In this document: positions 44,199 to 55,096 of the stretch, one piece after another
Numbering within the stretch: position 1 is the first letter of the stretch
How the letters are laid out: the number at the start of each line of letters is the position of its first letter
Source: Pegoplata infirma
Taxonomy: Eukaryota; Arthropoda; Insecta; Diptera; Anthomyiidae
Direction: 5' to 3'
Assembly: GCA_963921195.1 (NCBI GenBank)
Contig: OY992537.1
Span: forward strand, 128,176,694 to 128,240,693
DNA length: 64,000 nucleotides
Position numbers and translations under genes: made by a program
The notes under the pieces: model-generated
Seen by the model: only the letters and a program-made list of their open reading frames with translations
What the model was told of the DNA's origin: nothing
Database searches by the model: none

Positions 44199-45916
44199 CC
44201 CATTCCTGCCTAATGGGTATTTAAATACCCAAAAAAGTGTTGATACTTAAAAAAATTTTGCGCGGTCCAGATGGAAGCTATCGGGCTAATTCTTTTTATA
44301 TAAAAAAGAGAAGAGATTGGGCTAAATGTGAACATTTACAAGATTTTTTTTGTTTTGTTCAACTTTTGTTTTTCACTGACAAAAATCGAAGATTTTTCTT
44401 AACCGAAAATACTCAGGACAATTTTATTTTCACGAAAATTTATTGGAGTTATTTTGACACCCAATAGAAACTTCTTGGACCCCTTTCAGCTCAAACAAAA
44501 AATAAAACTAAAAAATTACACGGCCTAATACCCATGTCATATCTCAGGTCGGAGCTGAGGTACATTTTTTTTTTTTATCAACTTCTGTTGTCTTCCAGGC
44601 ATACATATCAAAATTTCATCAAAATCGTACAAGCCGATCTATGGGCAGGCAGTAGGGTATTCAATCGATTAACCGTTAATCGGTTAACCGATTAATTTTG
44701 GTCGATTAACTGTTCGAATAATTCAAAATTGCCAATTTTCAAATAACAAATAAACCGATTAATTTGTGTCGATTAACCGATTAACCGAAATTTATTTTTT
44801 TTAGTACTTTTGGTTATTTTTTGCTGTTTTAGGTTCTGCAAATTACGGTTCTGCTTAAAGAAGTTTAGGTATAAGAAAGAAATCAAACTCTTTGTTATCA
44901 ATGTGTAAAATTGTCGTCAAGAAAATATTTTATCGAGGCCTTAAAAATTTACTTCGGCTTAAAAAAAAACAATTACTTGTTGACCCTAGCTAATTTGTTA
45001 TACATTTCCAGCACAATAGATTTTTCTAAAAGTTTTTCATGCGCCTAATCCGAATCTGGCCTTGCAACTGATCTATCTTAAGATATTTAGGATTTAGATT
45101 TACAATACTGCACTCTAAAAAAGTGAGTACAGTTTCCAACTATAAATTGGGTTAATTTAAACAAATTCAAATAATTTACTGCTATAAATTGTGTAAGTTT
45201 GCAATAATTTTAAGTAGAATTACGCAATTTGTGTAAATTTACCCAATTTATAATAGGAAACTGAAATAATTTTGATTAGAGTGTGAATAAACTCAGATTT
45301 TCGCAATGTTCGGGACCCTATAAAACCGCGAAATATTTTGTGACGTGACAAATAGTTAAGCACATCTGAAAACAAATACTTTTGGAATCCTTTAGATATC
45401 TTTTAAAATCACGGACATATTGACCGATGAAATTATTGCAATTTTAGCAAAAAAAAAAAAAAGAAAACAAATTTTAAACCAAACAATTTTTTAAAATATT
45501 TTTAAGGCAATGTTTTTTTTTTAATAGCTTTATTTTTTGCATTTTTTTCACATTAAATTGGGTCTAAATTTAACATTTAATCATGAGGTGACATTTTTCA
45601 CGTTGGTGTCATTTTGGATTGGGGTCATTTTTCAGTATGCCATACAAAAATTATTTACTTGGGTGAGATTGTTGGGGGTATTTGAAGCTTTGGCATAACG
45701 GATATAGATTTCTTACTTGATTTTTAAAACTAAATATGTACAATTCGTGGTTTTATATTCAATTTAAATTTTAAATTGATATTATTCGGTTAATCGAATA
45801 ATTCAAATTTAACCGATTATTAACCGATTAAATGTCAACCCCGGTTAATTATTTGCTCGATTAACCGATTAAACAAGAGCCTCGATTAATTGAATACCCT
45901 AGCAGGCAGTAATGGG
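44199..45916. mobile_element. piggyBac-like MITE (TTAA) hosting a hAT
   Basis: TTAA (44195-44198) then CCCATTCCTGCC; at the other side GGCAGTAATGGG then TTAA (45917-45920). CCC ends at TTAA sites are the piggyBac hallmark. Removing the nested hAT (44653-45901 plus one 8-bp TSD) leaves about 460 bp, MITE-sized. The frame 44237-44467 within it is not a recognisable transposase. Confidence 0.78.
44653..45901. mobile_element. 1.25-kb non-autonomous hAT-type element, perfect TSD
   Basis: TAGGGTATTCAATCGATTAA (44653) and TTAATTGAATACCCTA (ending 45901) are inverted ends. GCAGGCAG flanks both (44645-44652 and 45902-45909). AACCGATTAA is repeated many times just inside both ends. No transposase frame. 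Confidence 0.92.
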
Positions 45917-45971
45917 TTAAAAATCACTAAAATATAATATATAAATATAAGATAGCCGCATTATCTCGAAA

Positions 45972-46193
45972 ATGGATCGTGCTAGAAAAGTTTGGATGGC
46001 TACTTCGGATTCACAAGGTCCATTTACCATAAAATTTGTTGGTGCCAACTTTCGAATACGTTACAGTGGAACTACAGAAAATAAAAATTCGCAGTTTTTG
46101 GAATCTTGTAACGTAAATATCTTAAAAATGGTGTACCGTAGAAACATTTCGATAGTAGATTTGTATTCAGGAGATCAAAATATTTTAACATGA
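45972..46193 (+). CDS. Unrecognised 73-residue open frame
   Basis: The frame starts MDRARKVWMATSDSQG, is not low-complexity and has a more protein-like residue mix than most frames here. I do not recognise a domain. It lies directly upstream of the interspersed repeat that begins 'ttaacatgataatg' (46187), at the same relative place as a different frame at 11419-11709 on the other strand. It could be a chance frame or the remains of a repeat-encoded protein. Confidence 0.15.
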   Translation: MDRARKVWMATSDSQGPFTIKFVGANFRIRYSGTTENKNSQFLESCNVNILKMVYRRNISIVDLYSGDQNILT

Positions 46194-46430
46194 TAATGTT
46201 TTAAGGCTGGTGCCTAATTTTAAAAAAGTTGCAGGACGCCACCTCAGTTTGACTATATAAGCTAACGATTAACAAAAAATAAAATAAGAATTACTATTTT
46301 AATTTTCTTAAAATCAAAAATTTTAGTAACTTGGGTTTGTAACTTGGATAATAATTCACCTCGTGGTGAATAAAACAAATATTCACCAGTGGTGAATAAA
46401 ACGCAACATAATCATTTTGCATCAATATTT
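46187..46430 (+). repeat. Intact copy of the repeat interrupted at 11864
   Basis: 'ttaacatgataatgttttaa', 'aaaaagttgcagga', 'taacttgggtttgtaacttgg' then 'ataataattcacc' and 'caccagtggtgaataaaacg'. This is the same sequence as 11695-11863 plus 13450-13500 without the foldback, so it serves as the empty site. Confidence 0.75.
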
Positions 46431-47118
46431 TTTTCGTCAATATTTTTTCATCAATATTTTTTTTAAACAATATTTTTTTTTCATCAATATTTTTTTTTTC
46501 ATCAATATTTTTTTTTTCTTCAATATTTTTTTTTTCATCAATATTTTTTTTTTCATAAAAATTTTTCTTTTTATCAATATTTTTTTTTTCATAATTTTTT
46601 TTTTTCATCAATATTTTTTTTCATCAATATTTTTTTTTTTTTCATCAATATATTTTTTTTTCATTAATATTTTTTTTCATTAATATTTTTTTTTCATCAG
46701 TATATTTTCATCAATATTTTTTGTTTTCATTAAAATTTTTTTTTCATCAATAATTTTTTTTTATCAATATTTTTTTTTTTTTTCATAAAATTGTTTTTTT
46801 TTTCATCAATATTTTTTTTTCATCAATATATTTTTTTTTTCATTAATTTTTTTTGTCATCAATATTTTTTTTTTTTCAGCAATATTTTTTTTTCATTAAA
46901 ATTTTTTTTTTCATCAATATTTTTTTTCATCATTTTTTTTTCACCAATATTTTTTTTTTAAAAAACATTTTGTTTTTTATCAATATTTTTTTTTTTTTTT
47001 TCATCAATATTTTTTATAATTTTTTTTTTGATTGAATTGTTTTTTTCATCAATATTTTTTTTTTCATTTATATTTTTTTGTCATATATTTTTTTCCATCA
47101 ATATTTTTTTTTTCATAA
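46430..47118 (+). repeat. T-rich TCATCAATATTTTTTTT array
   Basis: Roughly 35-40 degenerate units of 16-20 bp. Frames through it read FFINIFFFINIF on the plus strand or KKNIDEKKN on the minus strand (46294-46611, 46417-46683, 46853-47035). These are array artefacts and not proteins. Confidence 0.92.
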
Positions 47119-47779
47119 AACTGCACTTTACGGGGTACAGACATTTTGCGGCGGAAAAAATTGGAATTAAAAAAAATTAAATTAAAATTTAAGGTGGTGG
47201 CCCGGGCCCCTCTGGAGCCAAAAAACCGTCCCACCCTTCAGGTTTGTGTGGGTACTTAAGTTAAAGTTAATTAAAAAAGAAAAAGAAAAATAAAGAGGGC
47301 TAGGGCCCAGGACCCTTCTAGGTCCATTAAAATGAGACTTTTTCAAAAAAAAATAAAAATTTTCTGAATTATTAAAATGGAGGTCCAACCAGGTTTTGCC
47401 CGGGCTTAGGGATTACAAACTCTATAAATTAGTTTAGGGTATCGCTAAATAATTTATTTTTTTTGTATCAAGCCTTTTACCCAGTTAATTATTAAATGGC
47501 GAAATTATTGAACAGAAAGACACTAAAAAGGATCTAGGATCTAGGGGGTACAAGTATGTTAAAATACATACAAAAAATACATATTTGCAATCGTGAGCAA
47601 ATTACCTTTTATTTGTATACCCAATGGGTATTACCTATACATACATGTTGGTGGGTAGGGCGGTTTTTTTTCTACCGGGGAGCAGCCACCTTAAATTTGA
47701 TATTTCGTTTTTTTTTAGTTCTAAAGGTGGCATATTTTTTATTTTTTGCCAAAATATTCGGTGCCCGTAAAGTGCAGTT
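47119..47779. mobile_element. Inverted-repeat element with AACTGCACTTTACGGG ends
   Basis: AACTGCACTTTACGGGG (47119) is mirrored by CCCGTAAAGTGCAGTT (ending 47779). An inner pair, 'ggtggtggcccgggcc..ccgtcccaccc' and 'gggtagggcgg..cagccacc', is also inverted. It is unusually GC-rich for this window. It sits at the end of the T-rich array, which seems to continue at 47800. Confidence 0.65.
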
Positions 47780-47869
47780 TAGCCATTACTTTTTAATCAA
47801 ATATTTTTTTTATCAATAATCTTTTTTCATTGAAAACTTTTTTTCATAAAAAACTTTTTTTATCGACAA

Positions 47870-48013
47870 ACACAGACAAACAAATTGATGGATATCCCTA
47901 AAATGTCCTAGAAACCTTTACGGATCAATAACATATAAACATAATGGAGTCCTCGAACGATATTTCGATGCGTTTTGCCAAACTTTACCATGGTTCAATG
48001 GTTTGGGCAAGAG
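47870..48013 (-). repeat. DINE-1-like fragment, left piece of a split copy
   Basis: 'gacaaacacagacaaac', 'ctaaaatgtcctagaaac', 'ggagtcctcgaacgatattt' and 'cgatgcgttttgcc' are the reverse complement of the DINE-like 5' block. The sequence 'caatggtttgggcaagag' is joined to 'caaacttcgcagaaatttta' at 53196 if the TA element 48016-53193 is removed. Compare 37160-37190. Confidence 0.65.
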
Positions 48014-49364
48014 TACACAGAAAAAAACGAATTTGTGATATCAACCAACGTTTGTAAATATTGATTGTTGAAAAAAAAATTAAAAAAAAATGATAAACGA
48101 GTTTGTAATAGTTCTCTAAAATTATTATTTGTATTGACAAACGTACAAAACCTTAATTTTTTTTTCAAAAAAGAACTTCTACAAACGCAAACACAATTTG
48201 TTGATCTGACAAACGTAAAAAACAGGGTTTGTTTTGCTACTGGCAGTAGTCAAAAATTGCATAGAATATAATAATTTTCTAGTATTACTACAGAAAATAT
48301 TAGAATACTAAAGCAATTTTTTTAAATTGCTAATTTATAAATTCAAACTTGAACATATTTTCAAAATGAATATATTCAAATTTTAAAATTTCTGAAGAAA
48401 ATATTTTAGCAAATTTAAAAATTTGAAAATGAAAAAAAAACTGGTGACAGCAAATTTAAAAATTTTAAAATTAAAAAAAAAAACTGGCCACAGCAAATTT
48501 TAAAATTTTAAAATTACAATTTTAGCAAATTTCAAAACATTTAAAATGCTAAAATTGTAAATTTCAAATTCCGAAATTGCAATTTGGTAAATTTGAAAAT
48601 ATTTAACATGCTTGTTTAGAAAACTTAAAAACTGAATATATTACAATTTGAAAACAATACAAATTGAATACACATACATACGTATGTGTGTATGGAAAAA
48701 AAAAATGATGAACGATATTTATTAAACGAATACATAAATATTAAAAGATAAAAATGTTTTTGTGGAGACTTCTAGAATACATTTTCTAAAGTATTTTTGC
48801 CTCCTAAACATAAATCTGTCATCAGAAAAATTTGTATCGCCTTCTCGACACATAGGCATTTTAGTTTTTTGTGGACCAATACCTCAAAACCAAAAATTCT
48901 TTTAGTATTGGAAAAATGTATATTAAATTTTTATATGAGGGTTTCTGCGTCAACCGAGCCACCCCTCTCTCCAAAATTGGTATGAGTTTAAAATTTTTTA
49001 AAAAATTTTAAAATTACTTAAAAATATTTACTTTTGAATGCCGAGTGACGCCTTTTAAATTTCTATTGGCTGATCCAATGTGGCGCCCAATTTGTTTAAA
49101 ATATTACAGATTCGCTTAAAACTCTTTATATATGGGTTCTTGTGGTCGCTTAAAAAGAACTTGCAGTTGGATTTTTAAAATTCAAAATGGCGGACCCAAC
49201 ATGGCGACCAATATTTTTAAAAAATAAACCGATTTGCTTGAAACTTTATATGCTCGGGGTTTTGGGGTCGCTAAAGAAGAATCTGAAGTTAGATTTTCTA
49301 AGTTCAAGATGGTGGATCCAACATGGCGATTAATGATCCGACCCAATGGCGTATACAGGAATCT

Positions 49365-50660
49365 TACACTCTTCTAAAAAAAATGTCTCAGAATCTAAAA
49401 CTTTCTATAAGAAAAATGTCTGAGAATCTAAGACTTTTTTTATAGGAATAAAGTCTTTAAATATTAGCCTTTTTCTCAGAATCTAAGACATTTTCTTTAG
49501 GAAAAATGTCTCAGAATCTGAGACTATTTCTATAAAAAATTCTCAGAATCTGAGGCTTTTCTACATGAAAAATGTTCCAGAATCTGAGAACTTTCTATAG
49601 GAATAATGTCTCTGAATCTGAAAAATGTCTCAAAATCTGAGATTTTTTCTATAAAAAAATCTAAGAATCTGAGGTTTTTCTATATGAAAAATGTTTTAAA
49701 AAAAATGTTTCAGAGACACAAGGTGGGACTTTTTGTGTAGAAAAACGCTAAAAATCTGAGTCTTTTTTATTGTAAAAATATCTTTTTCTATGGGAAAAAT
49801 AATTCAGAATCTGAGACTTTCTCTTTATGAAAAATGTCTCAGAATCTGAGTCTTTTTCTATATTAAAAATATTCCAGAATCTGACAATTTCCTATTGGCA
49901 AAATGTCTGAGAATCTGAGACTTGTTCTATAAGAAAATGTCTAAGTATTTGAAACTTTGTCTATAGGAAAAGTGTTTCAGCATCTGAGACTTTTTCGATT
50001 GGAAAACTGTCTCAGAATCTAAGAAATTTTCTGTAGAAAAAATGTTTGAGAATCTGAGACATTTTCTATAGGAAAAATGTCGAAGAATCTGAGACTTTTT
50101 TATAAGAATCTGAGACTTTCTATAGGAAAATTATCTCAGAATTAGAAACATTTTCTATAGGAAAAATGTCTAAGAATATTAGACTTTTTCTATAGGAAAA
50201 TTTTCTCAGAATCCGAGAGTTTTTCTTTAGGAAAAATGTTTTAGAATCTAAGACTTTTTGTATACTGTTTTCTTTTTAAAAAGGTCTCAGAATCTGAATA
50301 ATTTTTCTTAAAGAAAAGGCGAAGATTTTCTCAGAATCTAAAACTTTTTGTGTAGAATGTTTCAGAATCTAAGAAAATGTGCTAGACTAGAAATATCTCA
50401 GATTCGGGGAAAATGTCTTACAATCGGAGTCTTTTCTTTTAGAAAAGTATTTTATGAATATATTTATAGAATCATTTTCTAAAGTGACTTTTTCCCGAGA
50501 AACGTTTTTCATTGGAAATATGATTTAGAGTCTTTCACTTTTTCTATAACAAAAACTGTCTTAACTGGAAATTGTCATAGAATCTTAGACTTTTCTTTGA
50601 AAAAAAATGCAGATTCTGATAATCTTCATTGGAAAAATGTATCAGCATCTGCTACAATTC
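49365..50660 (+). repeat. Palindromic minisatellite (TCTCAGAATCTGAGA), large block
   Basis: About 1.3 kb of 30-36-bp units, 'ctataggaaaaatgtctcagaatctgagacttttt' in type, with heavy point variation. Each unit has an inverted core and a poly-A and poly-T side. It lies in the loop of the giant foldback. Confidence 0.92.
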
Positions 50661-50769
50661 ACACATTAAAAAAATATTTAAGTCTCTCAAAAAATTTTAA
50701 AATATTAAAAAATTTAAATTTTTTCCCCAACAGTTTTAAACTTACAAAAAAATTAAGAATCTGATTGTG

Positions 50770-51430
50770 TTACATCATAGAGTAAAAATAGTAAGAGGAT
50801 TAATGGGTGAAAAACCTTTCCTTTTCGAAATTTGATTTTTAGCCGTAAACTCTGATTATCTCGGGAGTGAAAACCAGAATACACACAAAAGGAAATCGAA
50901 GAAAAAAGGAAAAAGAACGAATACATTCAAAAGGAATTGAAGAAAAAAACGAATACATTCAAAAGGAACCGAAGAAAAAAAGATAAATAAACGAATACAT
51001 TCAAAAGGAACTAAAGAAAAAAAGTTTTCTTCCTTGAGATAATCGGAGTTCATAACAAGGTTTTCACAATACTTTTTCCCATTAAGCCTCTTACTATTTT
51101 TACTCTATTGTTACATTCAGTCATAGAGTAAAGAAAGGAACATAGGTACGATTAGTGAAAACTTCGTGGAACCCAAATTGAGAACTACGATTATCTCAAG
51201 GCGGGCTGTTTTAGATAATAGAATAGATAAATTGTTTTGTTTTCTTTTCATTTTCCTTTTAAATGCATTTGTTTTTTTTTTTTCTTTATTTCCTTTTGAA
51301 ATGTATTTAGGGTTTCACTTTTTTCTTCGATTTCCTTTTGAAAGGTATTTGGGGTTTCTCTTTTTTTCAATTTCTTTTTGTAAGTATTCTGGGTTCTAGC
51401 CAGAGATAATCGGAGTTCACGGCTAAAAAA
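50770..51430. repeat. Nested inverted repeats with AAAAGGAA..GAATACATTC minisatellite
   Basis: 'tttttagccgtaaactctga' at 50837 is mirrored by 'gataatcggagttcacggct' ending 51426. 'catagagtaaaaatagtaag' at 50777 is mirrored near 51090-51112. Between them, 50887-51030 holds four units of 'aaaaggaa..gaagaaaaaa..cgaatacattc'. Frames on either strand here read the repeat. Confidence 0.65.
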
Positions 51431-53199
51431 AATTAACAAAAGAAGTGCGGTTTCATCCGTAATATCTCTTATTCTTCTTTAGTCTGTGATTCAGTTCAAG
51501 GAAAAGATCATGACAAATTCTAAAACATGTGCTGTTATGAAAATTGTTTGTAAAAAAAAATTGACAAAAAATTTTGGGCCCCTACCGAAATAAAATCCTG
51601 GATACGCCCCTGATCCGACCTAATATTCGGTTCTTCTAAAAAGCCGAGGCGAATATTCTGCCACATTTTTGGCCGAATAAAGAATAATTATATGATATTG
51701 TAGTCACGTGTTGAAAAATGCACCAAACTCGTTTATGAAAAATTTCAAGCAAATCAGGTTACATAAAAAAAATGGTCGCCATGTTGGATCCGTCATTTTA
51801 AATTTGGGAAATTCTAATTATTTTTAAAAAGTATCGCCATGTTGGATCCGCCATTTTGAACTTAGAAAATCTAACTTCAGATTCTTCTTTAGCGACCCAA
51901 AAAACCAGTGCATACAATATTTCAAGCAAATCGGTTTATTTTTAAAAATATTGGTCGCCATGTTGGGTCCGCCATTTTGAATTTTAAAAATCCAACTGCA
52001 AGTTCTTTTTAAGCGACCACAAGAACCCATATATAAAGAGTTTTAAGCGAATCTGTAATATTTTTAACAAACATTGGATCAGCCAATAGAAATTTAAAAG
52101 GCGTCACTCGGCATTCAAAAGTAAATATTTTTAAGTAATTTTAAAATTTTTTAAAAAATTTTAAACTCATACCAATTTTGGAGAGAGGGGTGGCTCGGTT
52201 GACGCAGAAACCCTCATATAAAAATTTAATATACATTTTTCCAATACTAAAAGAATTTTTGGTTTTGAGGTATTGGTCCACAAAAAACTAAAATGCCTAT
52301 GTGTCGAGAAGGCGATACAACTTTTTCTGATGACAGATTTATGTTTAGGAGGCAAAAATACTTTAGAAAATGTATTCTAGAAGTCTCCACAAAAACCGTG
52401 TAACATTTTTATCTTTTAATATTTATGTATTCGTTTAATAAATATCGTTCATCATTTTTTTTTTCCATACACACATACGTATGTATGTGTATTCAATTTG
52501 TATTGTTTTCAAATTGTAATATATTCAGTTTTTAAGTTTTCTAAACAAGCATGTTAAATATTTTCAAATTTACCAAATTGCAATTTCGGAATTTGAAATT
52601 TACAATTTTAGCATTTTAAATGTTTTGAAATTTGCTAAAATTGTAATTTTAAAATTTTAAAATTTGCTGTGGCCAGTTTTTTTTTTTAATTTTAAAATTT
52701 TTAAATTTGCTGTCACCAGTTTTTTTTTCATTTTCAAATTTTTAAATTTGCTAAAATATTTTCTTCAGAAATTTTAAAATTTGAATATATTCATTTTGAA
52801 AATATGTTCAAGTTTGAATTTATAAATTAGCAATTTAACAAAATTGCTTTAGCTTCTAATTTTTAAATTAGCAATAAAGAAAAATATTGAAGGCGTGAAA
52901 TATTTGTAGTATTATATTGTTTAAAAAATTTTTTGTGTATGCTAATTGTAAACCCTGGTAAAAAATCTTTTTTCTTTCCACAAAGAATTTCAACAAACAC
53001 AAAAACTATTTTGTTGACATGGTAAAATAATGTTGATATAAAATTACTCGACTAAGTTTGTTGAAAACAAAATCGAAATTTTGTATTATGTACTAACAGG
53101 CGGCCGTTTTTACTAAATGTTTGGTTGATATCATGTTTAGTTGATTTACAATTGATGTTTGTTGATTTAAATTTGACGATTTTATTTTCTGTGTACAAA

Positions 53200-53956
53200 C
53201 TTCGCAGAAATTTTATATCAATTTGTTTTTACTTTGAAGACTTTTTTTAATTTTTTGCAAAAAAACAGCTCTCGATCGAATATTTTGATTTTTGTTGTTT
53301 TTCTTAGACATCCCAAATATATATTCAATAAAAAAACATTGTGGCAGCAATTTTAGGTTACAGCTTGTTAAGGCCAGTCGCGAGGGAAGTTACGCCCCTG
53401 CTAATTTTCGTCTGTATGTGAGAGATAATCTAGAAAATTAAAAATCAATAAGTTTTTGTTATTTTTTCAATGTTTTTGTTTTTTTTTCTTTTTTGTACTT
53501 ATTGAAGGCACATTTTTTGTTCAATGCACACATTTTATTAACGATAGGGAGGGCTTTTGTTAATTATTTGTAGGATTTTTTAAAAATTAAAATAAAATTA
53601 AATTGGAAATTTTTTTTTGTATAAGCAGGGAAAAAACTAATAAAATAAATGAAAATAACAAATACAAACATATCTACTACATAACTGGCAGAATGGGAAT
53701 GAATTCAATGAAAATTAAAAAAAAAAAATTGCAAAACTTAATCGTATTATGTAGAGGATTTTAATTTAAGCTTTTTGTTTCTGTTTTAATTTTGTTTTTT
53801 GTGTAATACCATGCATATGTTTTGTACTACAATATTTTGTATTATGGCTATAAATGAAAAAAAAGTTGACTAAAAAAAACAAAATGCAGAATAAGTTGAA
53901 TATAATAAAAATAATTTGAAAATAACAATATTGAAATTGTTTATAAATTAATTAAA
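53200..53956. other. No gene recognised
   Basis: AT-rich. The first ~60 bp continue the DINE-like fragment split by the TA element. The rest shows no repeat or coding feature that I can support. Confidence 0.4.
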
Positions 53957-54169
53957 TTAAAAAACTATCGAGTCGTTACACTTATGGCGATGTGCGTTAC
54001 TAACAGGCACGGGTACAGCTTTTGGATTAGAAAGATTAAACCACTTTATTTTAAAGCGACACCTATCAGGTCCATTAATACATACACAATTTTCTGATGA
54101 CAAAACATTCATACATTTTGAAGTGCTGTAAAATTGCACTGAAATGAAGAATTTCGTAAAAAACTTCAC
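53957..54169 (-). CDS. Small cysteine-rich frame, possible terminal exon
   Basis: A minus-strand frame of 70 residues ending in a stop at 53957-53959. It has cysteines in the pattern KCMN..ENCVCING..DRCR..HKCND and a varied residue mix. The minus strand reads TTCTTCATTTCAG just before TGCAATTTTACAGC (near 54140), a good splice acceptor, so the exon could begin there rather than at the Met. The Met-initiated N-terminus (MKFFTKFFISVQ) is too charged for a clear signal peptide. I do not recognise the family. It may be a host exon, a transposon relic or chance. Confidence 0.25.
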   Translation of the reverse strand: MKFFTKFFISVQFYSTSKCMNVLSSENCVCINGPDRCRFKIKWFNLSNPKAVPVPVSNAHRHKCNDSIVF

Positions 54170-54615
54170 CCCAGCGCCATCTACCGGCTCTAAATTTTAT
54201 TAGAGACCTTATTTTTGTTTAATATATATAAATTTTTTTAATTTAAGCCAAATCGTATATACAAAACATCTAAATATTACGACAACAGCGCCACCTATCG
54301 AGATAATTTTAAGATTTTGCCGTAAATCGGTCCAGCCGTTTTAAAGTTTCACAATCACGTACCCGGAATCTTAATTATATGACTTTGTCTACAAAACCAT
54401 TTCCAGATTTTAAAAACTTTTTTATTGAAAAGGTAGCAGAACTTGGAACTCATGAATTTTTAACTTAATGATTAAGTTTGGCCAAATGAATACATCATGG
54501 ATCGCAAAAATCGTTTTTTTTTGGTATTCCAACGATGGCAAAACCTTGTAAAAATTCGGCCTCTTTAATAATTTTTTTTTAAAAAAAGTGTGTAAATTTT
54601 TAGGAGGTTTTTATG
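54170..54615. other. Repeat-like spacer
   Basis: 'agcgccatctaccggctc' and 'cagcgccacctatcgagat' are similar phrases about 110 bp apart, with 'aaatcggtccagccgtttt' between repeats. It is probably a small interspersed repeat. No gene. Confidence 0.4.
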
Positions 54616-54640
54616 TGTAGATAGTAAATGTAGATAAAAC

Positions 54641-55096
54641 ATGAAAGATGCCGTTAAAGCGCTTGAACCTGTATGGGAAGGTGCAAAATTAGAGATTGTC
54701 GATCGCAGAAGTATTCCAACAGCTCCAAACGCAAAAGTTGTACTTCCTGTTTTATGCGAACAAAATTCTGCGTTACAACTTTTAAAACGTCAAAATCCGG
54801 ATATACCAACTGATGACTGGCGCGTTCTGAAAGTTCTGCCTCAAAGCGATAAGGTCAAAGGGTATACCTTCATCCTGCAAATAAATAAGCAGGCTGAAGA
54901 TATCCTCTATCCGAAGTTTGGCAAAATGCGCTGGGGTATGTCAGTGGTATATCTGAGACTGAAACGTAGAAATCCGAGTGATGAGTATCCTTACGCTTTA
55001 GAAAACGGTGAGGTGGAAAGGGACCTTGAGTCTCTAACCGAATCCGCTAAGAATATATCGCTTCCATTACCTGAGTTGGCTCAGATAATGGAATGA
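54641..55096 (+). pseudogene. LINE ORF1 C-terminal part, DUF4780-like
   Basis: An uninterrupted 151-residue frame. The central part (about residues 48-110) reads LLKRQNPDIPTDDWRVLKVL, then KGYTFILQIN and FGKMRWGMSVVYLRLK. This resembles the DUF4780 domain often found at the C-terminus of ORF1/gag-like proteins of insect non-LTR elements, which coat the element RNA. The N-terminal half expected of ORF1 is missing because the copy is truncated at 54625. The first Met used is internal. The stop TGA overlaps the ORF2 start as ATGA, a typical reinitiation arrangement. Confidence 0.75.

Larger units (their letters stand above)
48310..52857. repeat. Giant 4.5-kb foldback with arms over 1 kb
   Basis: The left arm about 48310-49345 and right arm about 51820-52857 are reverse complements at high identity. 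Matching blocks include 'attgctaatttataaattc', 'cacatacatacgtatgtgtg' and 'ggcatattttagttttttgtg'-like stretches. Each arm contains two units of a ~130-bp repeat with 'ccaacatggcgaccaat'. The same 62-residue frame therefore appears at 48797-48985 (plus) and 52167-52355 (minus), with one change. The loop holds a minisatellite and two smaller inverted repeats. Confidence 0.88.
48016..53193. mobile_element. CACAGAAAA / ATCAACAAA TA element split by a giant foldback
   Basis: CACAGAAAAAAACGAATTTG after TA (48014-48015) and ATTTTATTTTCTGTG before TA (53194-53195). The left part (to about 48250) and right part (about 52960-53193) share 'caacaaacgtttg', 'gacaaacg..aaaac' and 'gatgtttgttgattt' with the compact copy 26971-27312. 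The 4.6 kb between them is the foldback below. Confidence 0.75.

Noticed and set aside
46294..47035. Long frames rich in Phe/Ile/Asn (plus) or Lys/Asp/Glu/Asn (minus)
   Set aside because: They translate the T-rich TCATCAATATTTT array; composition is explained entirely by the repeat.
50856..51439. Overlapping frames on both strands rich in Phe or Lys/Glu
   Set aside because: They read a short AAAAGGAA..GAATACATTC tandem repeat and its inverted copy.
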